The notes under the pieces were generated by a model. The model had not been told where the DNA came from, searched no databases, and worked only from the letters and a program-made list of their open reading frames with translations. A stretch of DNA of 64,000 nt from an uncultured Verrucomicrobiota bacterium. GTDB taxonomy: Bacteria > Verrucomicrobiota > Verrucomicrobiia > Opitutales > Opitutaceae. Below, piece after piece: positions 52,011 to 60,327 of this stretch. How positions within the stretch are numbered: position 1 is the first letter of the stretch; the number at the start of each line of letters is the position of its first letter. The translations under genes were made by a program, and so were the position numbers. The stretch spans positions 1-64,000 of the forward strand of contig CAJCBL010000111.1 of assembly GCA_903960515.1 (NCBI GenBank), given 5' to 3'.

Positions 52011-53635
52011 GTTGAGGAAACGGATGCTTGGGGCTGCGCCAACGGAAGACGCATCTCGAAGGCGGCGCCGCTGCTCGAGTGCACCAGCACGAGATCGCCG
52101 CCGGTCTGCCGCAGCAGGCCGCGGGCTATGCTCAGCCCCAGGCCCACGCCTGGCGACTTGTCGGTGAGCGTGCGGCCGCCTTGCACGAAAGGCTCGAATA
52201 CCCGCGCGCGCAGCTCCGGCGGTATTCCCGGACCGCGGTCGGCCACCGTCAGGCGCAGGAGGGCGGCGTCGGCCCGCAGGGCTACCGCCACCGCGCCGCT
52301 GCCGGGCGCATACTTCGCGCTGTTGTCGAGAAGGTTGATCAGCGCCTGCTTGATCGTGGAGCGTTCGCTGAGCGCAGCCGGCACCCCGGCAGGTGCCACG
52401 ATTTCGAGCACAAGCCCCGCTGCCGCCAGCGTTGCCCGCATCTCCTCGGCCACCTCCTGCACCACACCGGCTACATCCACAGGCCCGCACTCCACCCGCC
52501 GCACTCCCTTCTCCAGCGCGTTGAAGGCCAGCAGCCGCTCGATGAGCGCAGCCAGCCGCCGGCTCTCGTCGGAGATGCGGCCGGCGAAACGAGTCCGCTT
52601 GGCCTCGTCCAGGCCGGGCGCGGACAGCAGATCGGCGAACATCCGGATCGAGGTCAGCGGGGTGCGCAACTCGTGCGACACCTGCGCCACAAAGGAGATA
52701 CGCCGCTCGGCCTCGCGTGCGGAGCGCCGAGTGAGCACCGTCAACAGGGCGCCCGCCCCCAGGAACAGCCCCAGCAGCAGCGCGCCCACGCCGCCCGCCA
52801 GCCGCGTATCGCCGGCCTTGGCGCGAAACGCGTCGCCGGGCTCCACCGACAAGCGGTGCGCGGGCAATCCTGCGAGCTTCCCGTCCGTCCCGGCCGCCGG
52901 CGCACCGGCCAGCGTGAGCCGCACCGCGCCGTTGCCCCCGAGCTCCTCGCGCAGGCGGCGCACCAGCGGCGCCACCTCCACCAGGCAGCCGCGCACCGGC
53001 GCGTCGGGCCCGGGCTGGTACCAAAACACCCAGGGCGCGGCGGGGTCGGCCTCGTTGCCCGCCCAGCCGGCCCAGGGGTCGACCGCGCGGCCGGCGTGGG
53101 CGAGGATGTCGAGATTCTCCCCCTGGTAGCCCAGCGCGGTATCCGGGAATACGGGATTGTCCAGAGTGCGGTAGGCGGCGGTGCTCAGGCCGTCCAGGCG
53201 GGCCGGCTCACTGCGTTCAGCCTCCGGATGCGCCGCGCGCCACGCCCGGAACCCCAGCCAGAGCTGGGGCAGGTCGGCCGCCGCGGGGCCGGAGGGCAAC
53301 GGCTCGAAGCCGGGCAGAAAACCCCGCCCCGGCTCCCACAAAAATATGCGCACCACCAGCTCGTTGGCTCCGTCCCAGCGGCGCAGCGCATGGCCCAGCC
53401 CGTCCACATGGAAGGCGGCCAGCTCGGATACGGTGATGCGCCGCACCTGCTCGGTGTAGGCCTCGATGCGCTCGCAAGCCCGTGCCTGCTCCAGCGCGAC
53501 AGCCCGCTGCGCCTGCGCGGCAATCTCGTCGCGCGCGGTTGCGTACAGATGATGGAAAGCCAGCGCGGCCGCGCCCGCCGCCACGGCAAACAACGACCAA
53601 TACACAACCAGACGATGGCGATGCAGCGCGGTCAT
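52007..53635 (-). CDS. Sensor histidine kinase
   Basis: 542 residues. A first membrane segment (VVYWSLFAVAAGAAALAFHH) is followed by a large periplasmic domain to about residue 280 and a second segment (GGVGALLLGLFLGAGALLTV). Then come the HisKA box RISFVAQVSHELRTPLTSIR and HATPase motifs QALINLLDNSAKYAPG (N), VADRGPGIPP (G1) and GVGLGLSIARGLLRQTGG (G2). Directly follows the vWA gene (gap 3 nt) and overlaps the regulator gene by 4 nt. The sensed signal could be linked to the neighbouring vWA protein (inference). Confidence 0.92.
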   Translation of the reverse strand: MTALHRHRLVVYWSLFAVAAGAAALAFHHLYATARDEIAAQAQRAVALEQARACERIEAYTEQVRRITVSELAAFHVDGLGHALRRWDGANELVVRIFLWEPGRGFLPGFEPLPSGPAAADLPQLWLGFRAWRAAHPEAERSEPARLDGLSTAAYRTLDNPVFPDTALGYQGENLDILAHAGRAVDPWAGWAGNEADPAAPWVFWYQPGPDAPVRGCLVEVAPLVRRLREELGGNGAVRLTLAGAPAAGTDGKLAGLPAHRLSVEPGDAFRAKAGDTRLAGGVGALLLGLFLGAGALLTVLTRRSAREAERRISFVAQVSHELRTPLTSIRMFADLLSAPGLDEAKRTRFAGRISDESRRLAALIERLLAFNALEKGVRRVECGPVDVAGVVQEVAEEMRATLAAAGLVLEIVAPAGVPAALSERSTIKQALINLLDNSAKYAPGSGAVAVALRADAALLRLTVADRGPGIPPELRARVFEPFVQGGRTLTDKSPGVGLGLSIARGLLRQTGGDLVLVHSSSGAAFEMRLPLAQPQASVSST

Positions 53636-53638
53636 GGC

Positions 53639-55096
53639 TTAGCGGGACGCCGCGGCGTCCTTCTCGTCGGCCTGCGGGATGTCGAACTGGTTGTGCAACC
53701 CCGAGCGCAGAAGCTTGCGGTCGAGCAGGTTGAGGCCGCGCGACTCCACTTCGTTGAGATAGGTCTCCAGCACCCGGACCCTCGCCGCGATCCCCTCGTC
53801 GTTGAGCTCGTAGTTAATGTAATTGGCCTCCGTGCGCGCCCGGCGCAGCTCGCGCTGGGCGCGGCGAAAGTCGCCCTTGTCGAGCTCCTCGATGGCGTGC
53901 TGCATGCCCTCGCTGATCACCGCACCCACAGCGGCGCGCATGACACCCGGGTTGACCGACTTGCGCGAGGACCTTGAGTCGTTGTCGAAGAACACGGAGA
54001 GCCGCCGGCTGACCGTGCGCTCGGTGCCGGTGCCCACATCGCGCCAGCGCAGCCGTACGGTCGCCGCCTTGGCCGCCGGTCCCTGAGTCGTCAGCTTGGC
54101 GCTGACCAACACGCCCACCTCCTGGCCGGCGCAAAGCGCCGGGAAGCGGTAGGTAACAGTGCGATCGTCCACGGTGGCCGGGGCCCATCCCAGGGGCTCA
54201 ATCTCCGCACAGCCGTAACCGAACTCCACCGTCAGCACGACATCCTGCGCCACCGGAGCGCGCAGCAACCAGAACTCGGCCCGCAGCTCCGTCTCCAGAT
54301 CGCCCGGGCTCGCGGCGTAGTGGAACCTCCCGTTGCCGCTGCGCGCCAAGGCCACGAGCAGGTCCTCCTCACAATCTCCGCCCAAGCCCACCGTAGAGAG
54401 CGTGATGCCCTCACGGGCGAACAACTCAGCCAGGCGCGTGAAGTCGTCGCGCTCGCGAGGCCCCTTGGTGGCTGGCCCGTCGGTAACCAAAACGAGGTGA
54501 TTGAGCGCGGCACTACCGGCCTTGCGCCGCAACTGCGCGGCACCCTGGTTGAGCGCGTCGTAGAGCGCGGCCCCGCCCGCCGGCTCGATACGGGCGAGCA
54601 GCGCGTCGAGGTCGCCGATCTCGTCGCGGCGCTGCGCAGTAACCAAAGTTTCCACCTCGGAGCCGAACAACACCACCGATACGATGTCGTGCGGAGCGAG
54701 CATGCCGAGGGTGGCCGCCACGGCCTGTCGCAGCGCGCGTATCGGCTCATCGGCCATGGAGCCCGAACGGTCCAGCACCAGCGCGACATTGCGCACCGCC
54801 GCCGCCGCCTCGGCCGGCACCGCCACCGGGCCGATACGAGCCTCGACGTACACCGAGTTGCTGGCATTCGACAAATAGATGCTCCGATCGGTCGCCGCCT
54901 CGAGCGCCAGCGCCGGGGGGCCAGCCTGCTCCGAAGCCTGCGCCGGAGGCTGCACCAGCGACGATGTTTCCGCCGGGCTCTGTGCAGGCAGCCCCTGCCC
55001 CGGCGCCAGCCCAGCGGCCGGCTCCTGCGCTGGTGCCTGCGCGTGCAGCAAACCAGCGGAGACAACGGCGAGCAGGGAGAGAAATGCGTTTCGCAT
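53639..55096 (-). CDS. Secreted vWA-domain protein
   Basis: 485 residues. Signal peptide (MRNAFLSLLAVVSAGLLHAQ), an Ala/Pro/Gln-rich linker, then a vWA domain (about 105-285) with MIDAS DRSGSMADEP, a GGAALYD metal loop and LVTDGPATKG. A beta-rich region and a helical C-terminus (MQHAIEELDKGDFRRAQREL) follow. It lacks a VIT domain and a sorting signal. It is the first gene of an operon with a sensor kinase (3 nt away) and response regulator, an arrangement that suggests the vWA protein senses or is controlled by that system. It is divergent from hemB. Confidence 0.9.
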   Translation of the reverse strand: MRNAFLSLLAVVSAGLLHAQAPAQEPAAGLAPGQGLPAQSPAETSSLVQPPAQASEQAGPPALALEAATDRSIYLSNASNSVYVEARIGPVAVPAEAAAAVRNVALVLDRSGSMADEPIRALRQAVAATLGMLAPHDIVSVVLFGSEVETLVTAQRRDEIGDLDALLARIEPAGGAALYDALNQGAAQLRRKAGSAALNHLVLVTDGPATKGPRERDDFTRLAELFAREGITLSTVGLGGDCEEDLLVALARSGNGRFHYAASPGDLETELRAEFWLLRAPVAQDVVLTVEFGYGCAEIEPLGWAPATVDDRTVTYRFPALCAGQEVGVLVSAKLTTQGPAAKAATVRLRWRDVGTGTERTVSRRLSVFFDNDSRSSRKSVNPGVMRAAVGAVISEGMQHAIEELDKGDFRRAQRELRRARTEANYINYELNDEGIAARVRVLETYLNEVESRGLNLLDRKLLRSGLHNQFDIPQADEKDAAASR

Positions 55097-55347
55097 GGGC
55101 GGCAGTGTACAGGAACGGCCGCCGCAATGCGTCATGGCTGCGTAAAACATTGTCAACCGGATGTCATGGGGGGCCAAATTCTGGCGCAGTCGGGCGGCCT
55201 CCGGCGGAATTGTTGAGCGCCACGCTGAACGCAGCGTCCGGAATTGTTGGGCAACGGAGAGGCTCCGCGCTTCCCACCGCCGGGCGCGGCGTAGGGTTTG
55301 CCACGCGAGTGGAGGTCCCGCAGGCTCCGCGCCCACTCTCCGCAACC

Positions 55348-56361
55348 ATGCACGACCCCATCAAGCTCGACCTCCTTCTGCGCCCCCGCCGCCTGCGCCG
55401 CTCCGCCGGTCTCCGTGCCATGGTGGCGGAGACCCAAGTGACGGCCGACGACCTCATCGCACCGCTCTTTGTAGTGGACGGGCGCGAGGAGCCGGAGGAG
55501 ATCGCCTCGATGCCGGTCGTATTCCGCCTGAGTGTGGCCGACCTCGTGAAGGAGTGCCGCGCGCTCCACAAACTGGGCGTGCGGGCCGTGGCCCTGTTTC
55601 CCAAGCTCGACAAGAATCTCAAGACGCCGCGCGGCGCCGAGGCACTCAACCCGGACACTCTCATCCTGCGCGCCATCCGCGCTGTGAAGAAGGCCGTGCC
55701 AGAGCTGCTGGTGGTGGCCGACATCGCACTCGATCCGTACACAACGCACGGACACGACGGAGTGCTCACCGCCGCCGGCGACGATGTGGACAACGACACT
55801 ACAGTAGCCGCGCTGGCAGAGATGGCCGTGCTGCATGCCGAGGCCGGCACCGACCTGGTAGCCCCCTCCGACATGATGGACGGCCGCGTGGGCGCGATCC
55901 GCCGCGCTCTGGATGCGGCCGGGCACAACGGCACCGCCATCCTTTCCTACGCGGCAAAATTCAACTCGGCCTACTACGGGCCGTTCCGCGACGCGGTGGG
56001 CAGCGCACAGGCCGCCGGTACCACATTGCTTGGCAAGCACACCTACCAGCTCGATCCCGCCAACCGGCGCGAAGCTCTCAAGGATGCGCTGCTCGACGAG
56101 GCCGAGGGCGCCGACATCCTCATGGTCAAGCCCGCCGGCGCCTACCTCGACATCATCCGCGAGCTGCGCGAGGCCACGCGGCTGCCGGTGGCCGCCTATC
56201 AGGTGTCCGGAGAGTATTCGCAGATCCAGGCAGCGGCCCGCCTGGGCTGGCTCGACCTGCGGCGCACCCGCGACGAGTCGCTGTTGGCGATCAAGCGCGC
56301 CGGGGCCGACATGATACTCACGTACTTCGCCAAGGCCGTGGCGCAGGACATGGCGGGCTGA
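55348..56361 (+). CDS. hemB: Porphobilinogen synthase (delta-aminolevulinic acid dehydratase)
   Basis: 337 residues. The two Schiff-base Lys are in GTAILSYAAKFNSAYYGPFR and ADILMVKPAGAYLDI. The metal site reads IALDPYTTHGHDGVL, with no Cys, so it is of the magnesium-type rather than the zinc-type class. It joins two aminolevulinates to porphobilinogen in heme synthesis. Length is normal. The start at 55348 gives MHDPIKLDLLLRPRRLRRS. Confidence 0.95.
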   Translation: MHDPIKLDLLLRPRRLRRSAGLRAMVAETQVTADDLIAPLFVVDGREEPEEIASMPVVFRLSVADLVKECRALHKLGVRAVALFPKLDKNLKTPRGAEALNPDTLILRAIRAVKKAVPELLVVADIALDPYTTHGHDGVLTAAGDDVDNDTTVAALAEMAVLHAEAGTDLVAPSDMMDGRVGAIRRALDAAGHNGTAILSYAAKFNSAYYGPFRDAVGSAQAAGTTLLGKHTYQLDPANRREALKDALLDEAEGADILMVKPAGAYLDIIRELREATRLPVAAYQVSGEYSQIQAAARLGWLDLRRTRDESLLAIKRAGADMILTYFAKAVAQDMAG

Positions 56362-56827
56362 GCACGGATGGCGGATGTGTTCGGCGAGGCTTTCCGGTCT
56401 TGGTCGTGCTTGATGGTCGGGCGCGGCCAAACCGGCACCTGCCTGGCCCGCGGCGCCGATTCGCCTACGCACGCGCTGCCTCAAGCCGGGCGAGCTTGCG
56501 CAAAACCGGGCGATTTTTAGCGAGAATGGATCCGGTCGCCGCCGGCGGTAATCAGCGGATTGGGATCGGAAGTCGGCTGCGCCGCTCTAGGCAAATTGGT
56601 CGTACCCACGCATCAACTCCACCGGTGGAACGTACACTGTTGGTTGACGCTCTGCTGGGGGCGCCGCCCCGGGATTCGCACAAGGAGATGCGGCGTGGCG
56701 GCGTGTATGGAGGGAGGTAGGCCGCGGTAGTCGGGGAATCGTTGTACGGCCACGGGGCGGGCGGAGCGTGGCAGCGCCTGAGGTACATGTGGTGCACCGG
56801 AAGGCGCGGCGGAGGCCAGCGAGTGTG
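56362..56827. other. Gene-free region
   Basis: About 470 bp after hemB. No frame has domain or coding character. It contains GTACGGCCAC near 56743, a partial match to the ~55-bp repeated element. Confidence 0.4.
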
Positions 56828-57052
56828 AGGATTAGCAGGACGAGCGAGCCCATCTACCGGGAGGAGCGCGACGAGAAGAGCGTGTTCTTCCTCGACCGGT
56901 TGGAGGCGGGAACATGGGAAATCCGCTTCGGGATGCGCGCGGTCAGGCCGGGGGATTTCCGGGCGTTGCCGGCGCGGGTCGAGGCGATGTACGTGCCGGA
57001 AATCCGGGCCAACAGCGATGCGCGGCGAGTGGCGATCGAGCGCGGGCAGTAA
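56828..57052 (+). pseudogene. 3' remnant of an alpha-2-macroglobulin family gene
   Basis: The frame reads EPIYREERDEKSVFFLDRLE, AGTWEIRFGMRAVRPGDFRA and LPARVEAMYVPEIRANSDAR, then a stop. This is the conserved C-terminal domain pattern of bacterial alpha-2-macroglobulins (L-x-x-G-x-[WH]-x-[IF]-R-[YF]-x-x-R-A-x-x-P-G-x-F...P-A-x-x-E-x-M-Y-x-P-E). Only about 70 codons survive and there is no start, so the bulk of a large protease-trap gene has been lost. Confidence 0.75.
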
Positions 57053-57141
57053 CCCTAAGGCGAATAGCGCCGCGAGGAGAGCCCCGCCCCTGGGAGGCAG
57101 CGATGAATTGGATTCCCGCCTTCAATGCAGGCCGTACTAAC

Positions 57142-57176
57142 AAAAAACGCCCGACGGCGCAGGGCCGGCGGGCGTT
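57142..57176 (-). terminator. Rho-independent terminator for the acidic-tail gene
   Basis: On the minus strand AACGCCCG...CGGGCGTT with an inner GC stem, followed by TTTTTTG, 23 bp after the stop at 57199. Confidence 0.9.
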
Positions 57177-57198
57177 CGAAAAACTGCGGTTGAGGTGA

Positions 57199-58038
57199 TC
57201 AGCTGCGGCTGCGACGGCCCTTGGGGGCTACCTTCTTCTCTCCGTCGTCGTCGCTGTCGTCATCGTCCTCGTCGTCATCGTCCTCGTCGTCGTCATCGCT
57301 ATCCTCATCTTCCTCGTCGTCATCGCTGCCGGCAGTTTTGGCGTCCTTGCCTTCCTCTTCAGCGCCTTCCTTCTTCTCGTCTTCGTCGTCCCAATGCAGG
57401 GAGGCGTCGCCCTTGAGCTTCTCCTCGTCTTCATCGTCGGCGATCTCCGGGAACTCATCCTCCTCCTCGGGTGCTGCCTTGGCGGGGGCGTCGTCGTCGG
57501 CCTCCCAGCCCTCGGGCACGTAGTCGAGGATGGCGATGACCTCCTCGAAGAGATGGACGGCCTTGCCCTCCATGAAGCGGTTGCTCTGCTCCTCGCGTAG
57601 TTGGTCCTCAACCTCGTCGACGGTGAGCTTCTGCTCGAAGTCGAAGAGGTCGTTGAGCATCTTCACCCGGGCGCGGGTGATCTGGTCGAGGAAATCGGCG
57701 TAGGGCCCATTCTCCTCGTCGACGACGTCGGGCAGGGCGAAGAGCTTCTCCTCGGATTCGAGGAATGAGTCGCGCACCCGGGCTAGGCGCACGCGGCCGC
57801 CACCCAGATCCCGATCGATGCGGAAGGGGATGAATGCGATGTCGATGTCGTCGAGGTCCAGGCCGTATTCGCGAAGTGGTTCGCAAAGCTCGACGATGTG
57901 GTCGATCTGGCGGGGATCGATGATGCTGAGGCCATCCACGTCCCAGTGGACGGTGTCGCTCAGTTCCTCGACCCACCAGTTGTGGTCATCGCCGAGTCGG
58001 ATGTTGGCCCAGTCCAGCGTTGGGGTTGATTTCGCCAT
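57199..58038 (-). CDS. Hypothetical protein with long acidic tail
   Basis: 279 residues. The ordered part (1-165) has HNWWVEELSDTVHWDVDGLS, DHIVELCEPLREYGLDLDDI and FIPFRIDRDLGGGRVRLARV. From about 170 on it is extremely acidic with Asp/Glu runs and ends in a basic stub (KGRRSRS). No named family. Such tails are found in nucleic-acid- or histone-like chaperone proteins, but that is only an analogy. It has its own terminator. No partner gene nearby. Confidence 0.75.
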   Translation of the reverse strand: MAKSTPTLDWANIRLGDDHNWWVEELSDTVHWDVDGLSIIDPRQIDHIVELCEPLREYGLDLDDIDIAFIPFRIDRDLGGGRVRLARVRDSFLESEEKLFALPDVVDEENGPYADFLDQITRARVKMLNDLFDFEQKLTVDEVEDQLREEQSNRFMEGKAVHLFEEVIAILDYVPEGWEADDDAPAKAAPEEEDEFPEIADDEDEEKLKGDASLHWDDEDEKKEGAEEEGKDAKTAGSDDDEEDEDSDDDDEDDDDEDDDDSDDDGEKKVAPKGRRSRS

Positions 58039-58980
58039 GTTGTAGTTGTGTCGGTTGCCGAATGAAAATTGCCCGCAGTAAAAATGCCGGGATAGGTGAC
58101 CGCCAAAATCGGTCAGGTCGTCAACACCTTTAACGCGGGATTAATTCCAGAGGAGGAAACTTGGAGTGAAGTTTCCGCACGAGACGGCGTCGAGCACAGG
58201 GATTTGGGCCGCGCGCATACTGTCCGTTCCGCTACAGGTAGGGGCTGGCCGGCGCGCGACTTCTGTACCAACAACCCCGGCTGCTAACATCCAAGTCCGG
58301 CGCGCCCCGCGAACGGCGTTGGCGTCGCCTCCTCCCCGAATTCCCAATTCACGCCCGCGCCCGGGTGAAGGTGCGAACCCGCGCATCGAATCCAACTCGT
58401 AGTTACCGATATCGGTGCCCACAATCCCTTGGCGCCCACCACCCCGCCGCAAGCTCCCGCTCGCGGCAGCGGACCGGGGCTTCAGGAAAGTGACACGCAA
58501 ACCCAACTACCGAATGCCGCCCTGCTGCTCCGCAGAAAACAGGGCGCTGCGCGCATCCCAGTTTCTGAACAATCCCGAGGGCTCAGCGTAGGGGGCGAGC
58601 GGAACCGCTTCCTATCCGAGCAGAAACAAAGCGATTCCCGAATACGACAGGGTCGCCAAGTCCTGCCCCCCCCGGGCACTCAGATGCGCCCCTCGCGCTC
58701 GCCAGCCAACCTCGGTGCTTTTTGGCCGGCCCTCACCGGGAATGGCCCCCCCTCACCAACTCGTCCCCAAGGGCTGGGCCGTACGCTGGAGTAACACCCG
58801 GGCCAGCCTCGACCATGCCATCGCACTCGCCCGCCGACCTGCCGGGTCCACTTGGCAGAACCCATACACGGCGATGCGCTGCCAGAGCGAAGCACGATTC
58901 CAGAAACTCAAAGACCCGCCGAAAACATCCCCGCCTTCCTCCAACTGTCCCCGCCCCTTCACCCCACCAACCAGTGGATT
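58039..58980. other. Gene-free region
   Basis: About 940 bp of Pro/Arg/Ser-type random frames with no domain, RNA gene or terminator that I can support. Confidence 0.4.
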
Positions 58981-59080
58981 CCCTTCAAAACGGAGCGTTT
59001 CCGAGTGGATTCCTTACTGTCCCCTTCAAAACGCCTGTCCCCGTCAAACGCTCCCCGTCAAAACCGCAGAGTCCCCGCAC
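58981..59080. repeat. Degenerate array of TCCCC(T/G)TCAAA units
   Basis: Four or five imperfect units: CCCTTCAAAACGG, GTCCCCTTCAAAACGCC, GTCCCCGTCAAACGC and CCCCGTCAAAACCG. The TGTCCCCTT core is the same as in the motifs at 44996-45035. It lies 3' of a low-GC acetyltransferase gene. Confidence 0.6.
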
Positions 59081-59087
59081 CCGTCCG

Positions 59088-59627
59088 TCACTCTCGTTCC
59101 CCGGGCTCTAGCGGGGCCATTCGGCCAATTTCGGTCCGGTATACCACAGTGCAGACACCGTCCCCGACATACTCCTTAATTTTCTCCATCCCGATCTTCT
59201 CCATCACTCTCCGCGACGGTATATTGGCGGAATTGCAGTATGAATAGATTGCGCTGAAACCAAACTTTCGAAATCCAAATCGCAGGCACGCCTTAGCAGC
59301 CTCCGAGGCGTAGCCCTTGTTGCAGTAGGCCCTGATCGTGTGATACCCGACTTCCGGGAGCTCCTCGTTGTCGATGTTCTGTAGTGTTATCCCGCACTCG
59401 CCGAGGAACTCGTTGTCGCTTTTCCGTTCAACGGCCCATAGTCCAAATCCGTGTTTCGAGTACCTCTCAATATTTCTCCCAATCCACGCATTTACCTCTT
59501 CGCTAGTTTTCTCCCTTGGATAATATTTCATTGATTCCCGGTCGCACAGCACCTTCGAAAGCGCGATAGCATCCGACAATTCTAACTCCCTAATTCTCAG
59601 TCTTTCCGTTTCTATCACTATTTTCAT
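59088..59627 (-). CDS. GNAT family acetyltransferase (RimJ/RimL-like), low GC
   Basis: 179 residues. TERLRIRELELSDAIALSKV at the start, GECGITLQNIDNEELPEVGY, the acetyl-CoA motif RAYCNKGYASEAAKACLRFG and IYSYCNSANIPSRRVMEKIG follow the ribosomal-protein-alanine acetyltransferase pattern. The DNA is clearly A/T-richer than nearby genes and codon use differs, which suggests recent transfer. The degenerate TGTCCCC array lies at its 3' side, consistent with entry as part of a mobile or cassette-like patch. Substrate unknown. Confidence 0.88.
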   Translation of the reverse strand: MKIVIETERLRIRELELSDAIALSKVLCDRESMKYYPREKTSEEVNAWIGRNIERYSKHGFGLWAVERKSDNEFLGECGITLQNIDNEELPEVGYHTIRAYCNKGYASEAAKACLRFGFRKFGFSAIYSYCNSANIPSRRVMEKIGMEKIKEYVGDGVCTVVYRTEIGRMAPLEPGERE

Positions 59628-60327
59628 TGTGTCTATTTTAAGGGCAAGTTGGGACAATCGATCAGGGCTTGGGATGGCTGGGCCGCCGGTTTGGGCTGGG
59701 ATGCGAACAGTCTCCATCGGCTTCCCTATTGAACATGAGCGTCTTCTGCCTATGAAACGAAGGGACTACCGCGGAGCGCTGTTCATCACGGAGCCAAGCA
59801 TAATCGTGTTTGGTGGGCAACGGGGTTCTTGCTTCGGGGTAGCAAGCCCGAGTACGGCTCCAGCCCGTGTTTTTAGCAGCATACCGACACGCCTGCTCAG
59901 CCCACTTCCGGTTCCTCGCTTCTGAGATTTCGGGCCCACACAACTTGGCCGTGACGATTCAGCCGATTGTGAGTGTCGGCCCTTGTGGCCGTACCGGTTC
60001 GAAGTGAGCGGTTGCGGCGGGCCTGACTACCCGCCCGCCGACACGCTACTCACTACTTCTGCCGGAGTTTTGCGTTCATCATTCGGCGCTGCGCCTCAGC
60101 GAAGCACCCCGACGGCCCTACGCCGCGCAAAAAGAACCGTAAAAAATAGGGGGAGCAGTTGGTCCCCTAGAGGGGACGGCGGGATCGACAACAGCGGCGC
60201 CTCGCCGGGGCTCGTCGACTTCAACCTTGCTTCGGTAGCAGCAGGGGTAGATAGAACTCAACCACAGCCCCTCCCCTAAACCCCTGCTCCGATCCCCTGA
60301 TGGCTGGGGCGCGGTGCCCCGCCGCAA
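59628..60327. other. Gene-free region
   Basis: 700 bp before the chitosanase gene. It contains copy 3 of the ~55-bp repeated element (59945-60001). No supportable gene; an open stretch near 59753 has no domain character. Confidence 0.4.
59945..60001 (+). repeat. Copy 3 of the ~55-bp repeated element
   Basis: Plus strand TTGGCCGTGACGATTCAGCC followed by GATTGTGAG and CCCTTGTGGCCGTACCGGTT. It matches copies 1 and 2 but here does not follow a recognisable gene stop. Confidence 0.6.

Noticed and set aside
55153-56484. 443-codon minus-strand frame opposite hemB
   Set aside because: Antisense shadow of hemB; hemB motifs on the plus strand are unambiguous.
59753-59925. Open stretch MKRRDYRGALFITEP before the chitosanase
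   Set aside because: Short, no domain and no conserved pattern that I know; treated as non-coding.
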